DNA from: Bacillus sp. DNRA2
GTDB taxonomy: Bacteria; Bacillota; Bacilli; Bacillales; Cytobacillaceae
Length of the DNA: 64,000 nt
Direction: 5' to 3'
NCBI RefSeq assembly: GCF_012843265.1
Contig: NZ_JABAIT010000012.1
Coordinates: forward strand, 62,001 to 126,000
The translations under genes and the position numbers were made by a program. The notes under the pieces are model-generated. The model ran no database searches. It had not been told where the DNA came from and saw only the letters and a list, made by a program, of their open reading frames with translations. The number at the start of each line of letters is the position of its first letter. The stretch's first letter is position 1. This document shows positions 24,898-32,562 of the stretch, piece after piece.

Positions 24898-25539
24898 TTA
24901 TACGGGCTGCAGAGCGAGCTGGTTCGCTACCTCTGTTACACGCTTTAAGCCATTCTCGATAATTTCTTGCGCTTTATCTGGCATTGCATTATGTCCTTCG
25001 ATGATTACTTCATCGATAATTTCCATTCCAAAAACGCCACCAAAAACGTTTCTCATATAATTCACAGCCATTTCCAGCGGCGCTGACTCAGGGGAGGAAT
25101 AAATTCCACCACGGGCATTTAAGAAAATGGCCTTTTTATCTTTCATTAAGGAAATCAAATTCCCCTGTGCATCATATTTAAATGCAAATCCGGCTGCATA
25201 TACGTAATCAATGAACGTTTGCAACTTGGCCGGAATGGTAAGATTCCACAGCGGGAAAGCGAATACGACAATATTGGCTGCTGAAAAGGCATCCATTGCC
25301 TTTTGCTTTGCTGTTAAGATTCGCTGTTCTATATCAGTTAACTCACCACCGCTTTGTTGTTTCCCCATAGCAGTAAATAGATCTTGACCCAAATAGGGCA
25401 TATCTTCCGCAAATACGTCGAATGTCGTTACATCTAGACTTTTTGCCTTATTAATTGTCTCCATAAACGTTTCATACATTCTGCTCGATACACCTTCAGA
25501 AGCAGGTCGGTTATTACCTTTTACAACAAGAATTTTCAT
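24898..25539 (-). CDS. azoR: FMN-dependent NADH-azoreductase
   Basis: The 213-residue protein is a flavodoxin-like quinone/azo reductase with the N-terminal KILVVKGNNRP phosphate-binding loop, the AFPLWNLTIPAKLQTFIDYV block and NARGGIYS flavin-binding segment. It is a cytoplasmic dimer in known relatives and reduces azo dyes and quinones with NADH. Two or more copies are common in Bacillus. The start follows CCGGAGGATTTCTTTT. It is monocistronic. Confidence 0.9.
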   Translation of the reverse strand: MKILVVKGNNRPASEGVSSRMYETFMETINKAKSLDVTTFDVFAEDMPYLGQDLFTAMGKQQSGGELTDIEQRILTAKQKAMDAFSAANIVVFAFPLWNLTIPAKLQTFIDYVYAAGFAFKYDAQGNLISLMKDKKAIFLNARGGIYSSPESAPLEMAVNYMRNVFGGVFGMEIIDEVIIEGHNAMPDKAQEIIENGLKRVTEVANQLALQPV

Positions 25540-25749
25540 AAAAGAAATCCTCCGGATAAGTCAATTTTTGTAGGTGATAATTCGTTTTTTATCACGTACT
25601 ATCATAAATTACCCCAAACAAAAAGCTTCATGATTGAAAATGGATATATTCACTAAAAGATTATTAACGTTTTTGGAAGCCTTTTCATCTTATATTTGTA
25701 TCCCTTCGACAAAAAATAAAAAATTTTTTGATTTTTTAAAAAATAATGG

Positions 25750-25779
25750 TTGTTATAGTATATTGTTTTGCATTATAAT
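25750..25779 (+). promoter_or_regulatory. Predicted sigma-A promoter of acsA
   Basis: TTGTTA (25750-25755) and TATAAT (25774-25779) are separated by 18 bases. No clear catabolite-responsive element was found in 25540-25823, although acsA is under CcpA in Bacillus subtilis. Confidence 0.6.
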
Positions 25780-25823
25780 CTGTTTTATAACAAAGTTTAA
25801 ATTTATTAGTAGGGGGATACTTG

Positions 25824-27545
25824 ATGGAAAGAACTCTAGGCGCAGTAACGATTGAAACAATTGACCCAAATGCAAATTTACAAAACTACGATCAAACAGC
25901 TAAAGAAATGGATTGGAAAAATGTAGAACAGCAATTTACTTGGTCGAAAACTGGCAAAGTAAATATGATTTATGAAGCAATCGACCGTCATGTAGATGAA
26001 GGTAATGGAGATAAAAAAGCATTTATTTATAGCGATAATCAACGTAATGAGGAATATACCTTTAATGATTTGAGAACGCTTTCATGCCGCTTTGCTAATG
26101 GCTTACGTTCATACGGTGTTGAAAAAGGTGACCGCGTCTTTATTTTCATGCCTCGTAGCCCAGAGCTATATGTTGCGATGCTTGGGATTATCAGACTTGG
26201 CGCAATCGCAGGACCAATGTTTGAAGCATTCATGGAAGAAGCTGTTAAGGATCGTTTATTAGATAGTGGTGCAAAAGCGGTAGTAACAACTCCTGAATTA
26301 TTGAAACGAATTCCGGTTTCAGAATTACCAGAGCTTCAACACATCATTTTAGTTGGTGCCGAAGAAAAAACGGCAGAAAACCAAATCTTATTCCAAGATT
26401 TAATTACAAGCTCTGATGAATATGTAATCGAGTGGGTTGACCGTGAAGACGGCATGTTATTGATATATACTTCTGGCTCCACAGGAAAACCAAAAGGTGT
26501 TCTTCAAGTACACGATGCCATGGTTCACCAATACTTAGCTGGAAAATATGTTTATGACTTAAAGAAAGACGATGTCTACTGGTGCACAGCAGATCCAGGC
26601 TGGGTAACCGGAACTTCTGCAGGTATGTGGTCACCATGGTTAAACGGAGTAACAAACGTACTCCGGGGTGGACGTTTTGATGCTGACGAGTGGTTTGCTA
26701 CTTTAGAAAAATACGGTGTAACCGTATGGTTCAGTGCTCCTACTGCTTTCCGCCTTTTGATGAGCAATGGAAACGAACTACCGAAAAAGTATGACATCTC
26801 AAAGCTTCGCCACGTGTTATCTGCTGGTGAACCTTTAAACCCTGAAGTCATCCGTTGGGGACTCGAAACCTTGAACCTGCGAATCCATGATAACTGGTGG
26901 ATGACAGAAACAGGCTCCTCCATCTGTGCAAACTTCCGTTGTAACCCAATCCGTCCAGGATCAATGGGTAAACCACTACCAGGAATTCAACTTAGCATCA
27001 TTGATGATCAAGGAAACGAGCTACCTCCAAACCATATGGGGAACTTAGCGATTAAACCAAAATGGCCTGCAATGGTTCGTACTGTATGGGGCAATCCTGA
27101 GCGCTACGAGCAATATTTCTTAAATGGATGGTTTATTTCTGGCGACTCAGCTTACAAAGATGATGATGGTTATTTCTGGTTTGAAGGTCGTGTTGACGAT
27201 GTTATCAACACGTCTGGTGAACGCGTTGGACCATTTGAGGTTGAGAGTAAATTAGTTGAGCACCCTGCTGTTGCTGAAGCTGGCGTTATCGGTGTACCAG
27301 ACCCAGTTCGTGGTGAGATTATCAAAGCATTCATCACCTTACGTGAAGGTTATGTTGAAAGTGAAGAATTGCTAACTGAAATCCGTAATTTCGTTAAAAA
27401 CAAACTTGCTGCACACGCTGCACCACGTTTATTCGAAATCCGCGAGTCTATTCCTAAAACTCGTTCTGGTAAAATCATGCGCCGCGTCTTAAAAGCTTGG
27501 GAGCTTGGCCTTCCAACTGGCGACTTATCTACAATGGAAGATTAA
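25824..27545 (+). CDS. acsA: Acetyl-CoA synthetase
   Basis: The 573-residue protein is close in length to Bacillus AcsA (572). It has the AMP-binding motif YTSGSTGKPKG (near 214), the A5 segment WWMTETGS, GRVDDVINTSGERVGPFEVE and the acetylation-site lysine in TRSGKIMRR near the C-terminus. It activates acetate to acetyl-CoA. ATG 25824 is seven bases after AGGGGG; a TTG directly before it is less well spaced. In Bacillus the enzyme is switched off by acetylation through AcuA, but no acuABC genes are here. Confidence 0.93.
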   Translation: MERTLGAVTIETIDPNANLQNYDQTAKEMDWKNVEQQFTWSKTGKVNMIYEAIDRHVDEGNGDKKAFIYSDNQRNEEYTFNDLRTLSCRFANGLRSYGVEKGDRVFIFMPRSPELYVAMLGIIRLGAIAGPMFEAFMEEAVKDRLLDSGAKAVVTTPELLKRIPVSELPELQHIILVGAEEKTAENQILFQDLITSSDEYVIEWVDREDGMLLIYTSGSTGKPKGVLQVHDAMVHQYLAGKYVYDLKKDDVYWCTADPGWVTGTSAGMWSPWLNGVTNVLRGGRFDADEWFATLEKYGVTVWFSAPTAFRLLMSNGNELPKKYDISKLRHVLSAGEPLNPEVIRWGLETLNLRIHDNWWMTETGSSICANFRCNPIRPGSMGKPLPGIQLSIIDDQGNELPPNHMGNLAIKPKWPAMVRTVWGNPERYEQYFLNGWFISGDSAYKDDDGYFWFEGRVDDVINTSGERVGPFEVESKLVEHPAVAEAGVIGVPDPVRGEIIKAFITLREGYVESEELLTEIRNFVKNKLAAHAAPRLFEIRESIPKTRSGKIMRRVLKAWELGLPTGDLSTMED

Positions 27546-27552
27546 TGATAGT

Positions 27553-27602
27553 AAAAAAGCGTTTGATTCCTACTGATGATGGTGGGAATCAAGCGTTTTT
27601 TT
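27553..27602 (+). terminator. Terminator of acsA
   Basis: AAAAAAGCGTTTGATTCC and GGAATCAAGCGTTTTTTT form an 18-bp stem. Confidence 0.92.
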
Positions 27603-27620
27603 GTTTTTGCATAATATGGT

Positions 27621-27770
27621 ATTAGTGTCCTATTTTTATGTTGAGTTGCAAAACAGGTCACTAATTTAAAGTTTAACTACCTTTATTAATCATCGAGTGG
27701 GAAATTAGGGCACTAATGAAAACTTTAGTGCCCTCTTTTTCACTAGAATCAAAATAAGAGAGCACTAACT
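27621..27770. repeat. Array 4: degenerate 52-bp repeat, about 3 units, with dyads
   Basis: Right arms AGGTCACTAA (27655), AGGGCACTAA (27707) and AGAGCACTAA (27759) are exactly 52 bases apart. Left arms TTAGTGTCCT (27622), the diverged TTAACTACCT (27673) and TTAGTGCCCT (27725) are 51-52 apart. The best pair, AGGGCACTAA and TTTAGTGCCCT with a short loop, is followed by CTTTTT and can act as a terminator. Sequence between arms is not conserved. The array fills the space between convergent acsA and the NSS transporter gene. Confidence 0.75.
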
Positions 27771-27815
27771 ACTTCAAACCATCTCATTCTAATCAGACTT
27801 TTTCGAGGTGATATC

Positions 27816-29156
27816 TTATCCACGAATTACATGATAACAAACCACGATAATCGCTACAGGTGCTATGTAGCGAATTAAAAAATACCAAAGCTTAAATAGG
27901 CCTAAAGGAAATCCCCCACCCAATGAAAGTTCTTCATACAAAGCAGATTTTTTGATTTTCCAAGGGACGAAAACCGAGATCAATAACGCCCCAATTGGCA
28001 TTAACACATTGCTAACCAAATAATCAGCAACATCAAAGATGGATTTTCCAATTATCTGCACGTCACTTAGCACTCCAAACGATAATGCTGATGGAATTCC
28101 GAATATGAAAATCGCCAGTCCGATGATCCAGGACCATTTAGCACGCTTCTTAACGTCTCCTTTTGCAATCACAGAAACAATTATTTCTAGCATAGAGAAA
28201 GCGGATGTCAGCGCTGCAAACAGGAACAATACAAGGAATGCGACAAAAAACACCATCCCTAAAGGCATTTGATTGAAAACAACTGGTAATACATTAAACA
28301 GCAAAACAGGCCCTGCATCTGGCTTCAAACCGAATGAAAACACCGCCGGGAAAATTGCCAGTCCTGCCAGAAGAATGATAAATAAGTTCAAACCCACAAT
28401 TGAAACTGCAGAACGAAGCAAGCTTTCTTGTTTTGATAAATAAGAACTGTAGGTAACCATCACTGAAACACCTACGCTTAAGGCAAAGAATGATTGACCT
28501 AACGCAAACAATATCGTTTCAGGTGTAATTTGACCAAAATCAGGCTTGAATAAAAAGCTTACACCCGCCATTGCCCCATCCAACGTTAATGAACGAATGA
28601 TTAATGCTATAAACAGAATAAATAATATCGGCATCATGATTTCACTTGTTTTTTCGATTCCTTTTTGAACACCCTTTGCGACGACAAAAATCGTAATCAA
28701 CATAAAAATTCCCTGCACAAAAACAACGCCAAATGGGTCTGCTATTGTTGCACCAAATAATTCACCATATTGCTCTTGTGATAATCCACTTAGCTGGCCA
28801 GTCACTGTTTTCCAAATATAGCTAATAATCCACCCACCGATAACGCTATAAAATGATAACAAAATAAAGCAAGTGATGATTCCTAAATATCCAATCCAGT
28901 GCCATTTTGAAGCAGGTGCTAGCTCCTGGTAGGCTTCCACTGCATTTTTTTGGGTCTTCCGTCCAACAACAAACTCAGCGATGAGTAACGGGAGACCTAA
29001 GAAAATGGTGAAAATAACAAACATAAAAAAGAATGCCCCGCCGCCGCTGACACCAGCGATGTATGGGAACTTCCAAATTGCTCCCAATCCAATTGCAGAT
29101 CCAGCCGCAGCCATGATAAATCCAATCTTCGATGACCATTGTTCTGTATTTTTCAA
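27816..29156 (-). CDS. Sodium-dependent amino-acid transporter, NSS family
   Basis: The 446-residue protein has 11-12 membrane helices and the neurotransmitter:sodium symporter start motif [21 protein letters not shown]. Bacterial members take up Trp, Tyr, Leu or other amino acids with sodium. The start is TTG 29156, nine bases after AAGGAG; this gives the usual N-terminus (M)[12 protein letters not shown] complete T-box leader precedes it, so expression should rise when one tRNA is uncharged. The probable specifier triplet is UUC (Phe), pointing to an aromatic amino acid, but the register is uncertain. Confidence 0.92.
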   Translation of the reverse strand: MKNTEQWSSKIGFIMAAAGSAIGLGAIWKFPYIAGVSGGGAFFFMFVIFTIFLGLPLLIAEFVVGRKTQKNAVEAYQELAPASKWHWIGYLGIITCFILLSFYSVIGGWIISYIWKTVTGQLSGLSQEQYGELFGATIADPFGVVFVQGIFMLITIFVVAKGVQKGIEKTSEIMMPILFILFIALIIRSLTLDGAMAGVSFLFKPDFGQITPETILFALGQSFFALSVGVSVMVTYSSYLSKQESLLRSAVSIVGLNLFIILLAGLAIFPAVFSFGLKPDAGPVLLFNVLPVVFNQMPLGMVFFVAFLVLFLFAALTSAFSMLEIIVSVIAKGDVKKRAKWSWIIGLAIFIFGIPSALSFGVLSDVQIIGKSIFDVADYLVSNVLMPIGALLISVFVPWKIKKSALYEELSLGGGFPLGLFKLWYFLIRYIAPVAIIVVCYHVIRG

Positions 29157-29213
29157 AATGCAAACTCCTTCCAATTCCTAGCAGTATTTCGTTTATCATG
29201 ATGGCTCCTCAAA

Positions 29214-29430
29214 AAATAAAAAAAGCCGTCACTACGCATAAACGTAGGGACGACTTAACTAATCGCGGTACCACCCTATTTGAGAATAATAAATTCAAAT
29301 TCTCCGGCTTTTTAGTCAATATCGAGACAAACCGTCTTATCCTTCCCTAGGCCTAGGTCGAAAAAGATACTCCAGGTGTGAAATTCATCTCCTTATCTGT
29401 ACTAGTTTGCACCAACCACTAGCTCTCTAA
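29214..29430 (-). promoter_or_regulatory. T-box riboswitch of the NSS transporter gene
   Basis: On the minus strand the T-box sequence AGGGTGGTACCGCG (29277-29264) is followed by a terminator with arms GTCGTCCCTACG and CGTAGTGACGGC and a T-run (29254-29214). Stem I shows AGAGAGCTAGTGGTTGGTGC and, near its 3' side, TGAATTTCACACCTGGAGTA, where the specifier triplet should lie: TTC is the most likely, then TTT. The last 1-2 bases of that register are uncertain. Confidence 0.93.
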
Positions 29431-29662
29431 AACATGAATAAAAAGACTACTTAAAACCCATCATCGTGTTCATATATGATTTTATAATTTACAGAATACA
29501 GTAAAATCAGAAATATGTACATATTTTTATTTTATTAATATAATTTTTAGCGATTTATCCTCTTCTTCACCACAAATTCATGTTTCCAGATTAAATACCA
29601 ACCTTCGTGTAGCATTTCAAATCCAGATATGGACATGCTAATTTTGTGCGTTTTATTATAGT

Positions 29663-29677
29663 TGGCACAAAAATTGC
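29663..29677 (+). promoter_or_regulatory. Sequence matching a -24/-12 (sigma-54) promoter
   Basis: TGGCAC, five A residues, then TTGC match the sigma-54 consensus with the correct ten bases between GG and GC. Transcription would begin near 29689, inside the AAGGAGG of the DUF3231 gene, which argues against use for that gene. No enhancer-binding protein gene is nearby. The rest of 29431-29698 holds nothing else that I recognise. Confidence 0.3.
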
Positions 29678-29698
29678 GTATTTATAAGGAGGACGACA

Positions 29699-30211
29699 AT
29701 GGGAATATTAAGCGGAAATCCAAAAGACGAACCGATGCACTATGGCGAGGTGTTTAGTACCTGGTCATTTTTACACGTTGGTAAGGGGATGAAGGCCGCG
29801 TACCAAACCCTACTTAATCACGCTGGTGATGTAGACTTGAAAAAATTACTTGAAGAGACAATTCAACAATGTGAACTTGAACGAAAACAAGTCGAGGAAT
29901 TATTAAAAGCAAATGGTGTAGGGCTTCCTCCGACACCACCAGAACGACCTGAGGCATGTTTGGAGGATATTCCCGTCGGGGCACGGTTTATGGACAATGA
30001 AATTGCTGCCAAATTATCTGCAGATCTTGCCTCAGGTCTAGTAGCTTGCAGTGCGATAATTGGGCAGTCTATTCGCGAAGATATCGCATTATTGTTTGGG
30101 CAATTTCATGTTCAAAAAGCAGCAATTGGGGCGAAAGCACTCCGGCTAAGCAAGGATAAAGGCTGGCTGATTCCACCGCCACTTCATCATTTTAAAACCG
30201 AAAATTGCTAA
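29699..30211 (+). CDS. DUF3231 family protein
   Basis: The 170-residue protein is a single DUF3231 domain, a helical ferritin-like bundle (EVFSTWSFLHVGKGMKAAYQTLLNHAGD, and C-terminal SIREDIALLFGQFHVQKAAIG). The family is frequent in spore-formers and may have a structural or storage role, but no function has been shown. Many relatives carry two copies of the domain; this one has a single copy. It starts at ATG after AAGGAGGACGACA and is followed by uvsE with a 64-base gap. Confidence 0.85.
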   Translation: MGILSGNPKDEPMHYGEVFSTWSFLHVGKGMKAAYQTLLNHAGDVDLKKLLEETIQQCELERKQVEELLKANGVGLPPTPPERPEACLEDIPVGARFMDNEIAAKLSADLASGLVACSAIIGQSIREDIALLFGQFHVQKAAIGAKALRLSKDKGWLIPPPLHHFKTENC

Positions 30212-30275
30212 TCTAATGCAGCATGAGCGGTACTATCCTCAAGTCCTGCTCATGCTAGTGAAATGTGGTGAAAAT

Positions 30276-31241
30276 ATGACAATTATCCGACTCGGCTATG
30301 TGGCAATGAGCATGGAAGTGAAAAACTCCTCTCCCTCGCAAACGATGACCTTTGCTCAATTTCAAAAAATTGATGATCGTGAGGCTGCTCTTAGGAAACT
30401 GGAACGCATCGCCCTGTCAAATTTACATAATACGCTTCGACTGTTAAAGCATAATGCTGCATCTGAGATTCATTTTTATCGATTAACTTCGCGGCTCATT
30501 CCGCTAGCTAATCATGACGATCTACTGGATTGGGATTACCTAAAACCTTTGCAGAAAGCGCTTTTGGATATAGGCAATTTTGTTAAGGAGCATGACTTGA
30601 GAGTTGATTTTCATCCCGACCACTTTGTCTTAATCAACTCCCCGCAGGAGCACATTTTCAAAAATTCAATTCAAACCTTAAAGCTCCATTATCGTTTATT
30701 AAATGCGATGAAAATTGATGCTACACATCGTTGTGTGATGCATGTTGGTGGCAATTATAAAGAAACCGAGACATCTCTCGAACGATTTGTTGATAACTGG
30801 ATGGACGTGCCTCGCTCGATTCAAAAAATGATGATGCTCGAAAACGACGACACTTCATTTAGTTTGGACGATACCTTGTATTTGTGTGAGAAACTCCAGA
30901 TTCCATTAGTATTTGATTATCATCATCATCTTGCCTATCATCAAGATTCTGATTGGGTCAAAAATTGGGATCGTGTGGTAGGAACATGGAGCGACTCGCC
31001 TCTACCGCTCAAGGTTCATATCTCTAGTCCGAAAAGTGAGCAGGAATTCCGTCATCATTCCGATTATGTAGACATCGAGATGTATTTTCATTTTTTAAAA
31101 GAAATACAAGGAAGCGTTCCACAAATTGATTGTATGATTGAGGCAAAGAAAAAAGATGAGGCACTGTTTGTCTTAATGGAGCAGATAAGAGAACGTGAAG
31201 ATGTAGAAATTATTGACGGAAGCACGTTTAAGTTAATATAA
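30276..31241 (+). CDS. uvsE: UV DNA damage endonuclease, copy 1
   Basis: The 321-residue TIM-barrel protein has the UVDE family metal-binding and catalytic blocks: RVDFHPDHF, VMHVGGNYK, MMLENDDTSF, FDYHHH, VHISSPK and MIEAKKK. It nicks DNA 5' of UV photoproducts. The segment FHPDHF differs from FHPNQF of the second copy, suggesting an old duplication or separate origins. I start at ATG 30276 after GGTGAAAAT; the longer frame has no ribosome site. It lies behind the DUF3231 gene, and in Bacillus the UvsE homolog YwjD is linked to spores. Confidence 0.9.
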   Translation: MTIIRLGYVAMSMEVKNSSPSQTMTFAQFQKIDDREAALRKLERIALSNLHNTLRLLKHNAASEIHFYRLTSRLIPLANHDDLLDWDYLKPLQKALLDIGNFVKEHDLRVDFHPDHFVLINSPQEHIFKNSIQTLKLHYRLLNAMKIDATHRCVMHVGGNYKETETSLERFVDNWMDVPRSIQKMMMLENDDTSFSLDDTLYLCEKLQIPLVFDYHHHLAYHQDSDWVKNWDRVVGTWSDSPLPLKVHISSPKSEQEFRHHSDYVDIEMYFHFLKEIQGSVPQIDCMIEAKKKDEALFVLMEQIREREDVEIIDGSTFKLI

Positions 31242-31248
31242 ATTCTGA

Positions 31249-31452
31249 TTGCATTTACCTAGTGGCCTTTTTAGTGCTCTAGATAAATGCATTTTCATTT
31301 TGCATTTACCTGGAGGGATTTTTGCTGCCCTAGGTAAATGCATTTTAACTTTGCATTTACCTGGACCTCGTTTTGACACTCTAGGTACATGCATTTCATT
31401 TTTGCATTTACCTGGCGCAACATTTCGAACTTTAGGCAAATGCATTTCAACA
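31249..31452. repeat. Array 2: 51-bp repeat, 4 units, conserved arms and variable centres
   Basis: TTGCATTTACCT starts at 31249, 31300, 31351 and 31402, exactly 51 apart. Each unit ends with a complementary arm (consensus CTAGGTAAATGCATTT). The 15-20 bases between the arms differ completely among units. The junctions form a second dyad, AGGTAAATGCA to TGCATTTACCT with a 9-base loop. As 51 is divisible by three, both strands stay open, which creates spurious repeat peptides such as LHLPG. The array fills the gap between two convergent uvsE genes. Confidence 0.93.
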
Positions 31453-31469
31453 ACTCAGAACACACAAAT

Positions 31470-32429
31470 TCACCACTCTACTGCCGAGCTTCCAATCCGC
31501 TTTACCCCACGAATCGCAGCAATATCTTCGACTAGCTTGTGCATGGCTAAGTTTTTTTGCTTGGCTTCAATCATAATATCAAAATCCTGATTAAGCTCTT
31601 TAGCGATTTTCAAAAAAGGAAGGACAAACTCTAAATCAACAAAATCAGCATGTGACCGGAATGCTGATTGTGATTTTGGCGATGAGATGTGCACTTTAGG
31701 AACAAGTACAGAACCCTTCCACGTCTTAAAAATCCTCTCTAAAAAATGCGCATCCAGCACAGATTCCCCTTGATTTGCTAGATGATGATGGAAATCGAGC
31801 ACCATCCGTACCCCTTCTCGTTCACATGCTGCAAGTGTTTCCGCAACATTATAAGTTTTATCATCATTTTCGAGTGTGGTAACTTTCTTAATTTGGCTCG
31901 GCAGTCCTGCAATATTTTGATGAAAACGCAGCAACGTCTCTGTTTTATCACCATACGCACCACCGATATGGATATTAATCACCGCTTCATCAGCGACCCC
32001 CATCGCCGCAAGCATTTGATAATGAAATTCCATATCTTTAATGGCATTTACAGTCACTTCAGGTCTCGGACTCGTAAACAAGGTAAACTGATTGGGATGA
32101 AAGCTTGGCCGAATTCCAAACTCCTTCACCATTCGCCCAAGCTCGGCCCATTTGTCTTTAAACGGCGTGACAAAATCCCACTCTACCTCCGGATGTGTCG
32201 CCAATGGCACAAGTGAGCTTGAGAAGCGATATAACCCAATTTCATGAGCAATGTTATAATGGAGAATCCGCTTTGTATGCTCGAGATTTTCCGAGGTGAC
32301 CTCATAAAGCTTATTTAGCCGTTCAGACTCTTCAAGTGAAGAGTATCTTGCAAAGGTTAACGATTTTGAAGGGCTAGCGTTCCATAAACCTAAAGCATTA
32401 GCAACATAACCAAAGCGAATTCTCATCAT
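31470..32429 (-). CDS. uvsE: UV DNA damage endonuclease, copy 2
   Basis: The 319-residue protein has all UVDE blocks: RIRFGYVANAL start, SFHPNQFTLF, NIHIGGAYGDK, TTLENDDKTY, LDFHHH, VHISSPKS and MIEAKQK. It is clearly different from copy 1 (for example FHPNQF and IHIGG), so both may be active with different regulation. ATG 32429 is seven bases after AAAGG; a longer frame upstream lacks a ribosome site. The terminator of the Bce-type permease gene lies just upstream. Confidence 0.9.
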   Translation of the reverse strand: MMRIRFGYVANALGLWNASPSKSLTFARYSSLEESERLNKLYEVTSENLEHTKRILHYNIAHEIGLYRFSSSLVPLATHPEVEWDFVTPFKDKWAELGRMVKEFGIRPSFHPNQFTLFTSPRPEVTVNAIKDMEFHYQMLAAMGVADEAVINIHIGGAYGDKTETLLRFHQNIAGLPSQIKKVTTLENDDKTYNVAETLAACEREGVRMVLDFHHHLANQGESVLDAHFLERIFKTWKGSVLVPKVHISSPKSQSAFRSHADFVDLEFVLPFLKIAKELNQDFDIMIEAKQKNLAMHKLVEDIAAIRGVKRIGSSAVEW

Positions 32430-32514
32430 TGTCAAACCTTTCCGCACCCGCAAATCTGCACACTCTTATAACATTTTCCATCATCATTTTTTTCATACAA
32501 TAAAGATGAACCCA

Positions 32515-32550
32515 AATAAAAAAGCTTAGAACCCTTTTAAGTCCTAAGCT
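32515..32550 (-). terminator. Terminator of the bce-type operon
   Basis: AGCTTAG and CTAAGCT flank a 14-base loop with complementary bases, followed on the minus strand by TTTTTTATTT. Confidence 0.85.
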
Positions 32551-32562
32551 CAAATCAAACAA

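Noticed and set aside
25540-25823. Catabolite-responsive element for acsA
   Set aside because: No sequence close to TGWAANCGNTNWCA was found in the upstream region.
31249-31452. CRISPR array
   Set aside because: Spacers would be about 16 bases, arms form simple dyads, there are four units only, and no cas gene is in the window.
31249-31590. Open frames on both strands with repeated LHLPG/GKC peptides
   Set aside because: They exist only because the 51-bp unit is a multiple of three. They lack ribosome sites and the conserved part is the DNA dyad, not the peptide.
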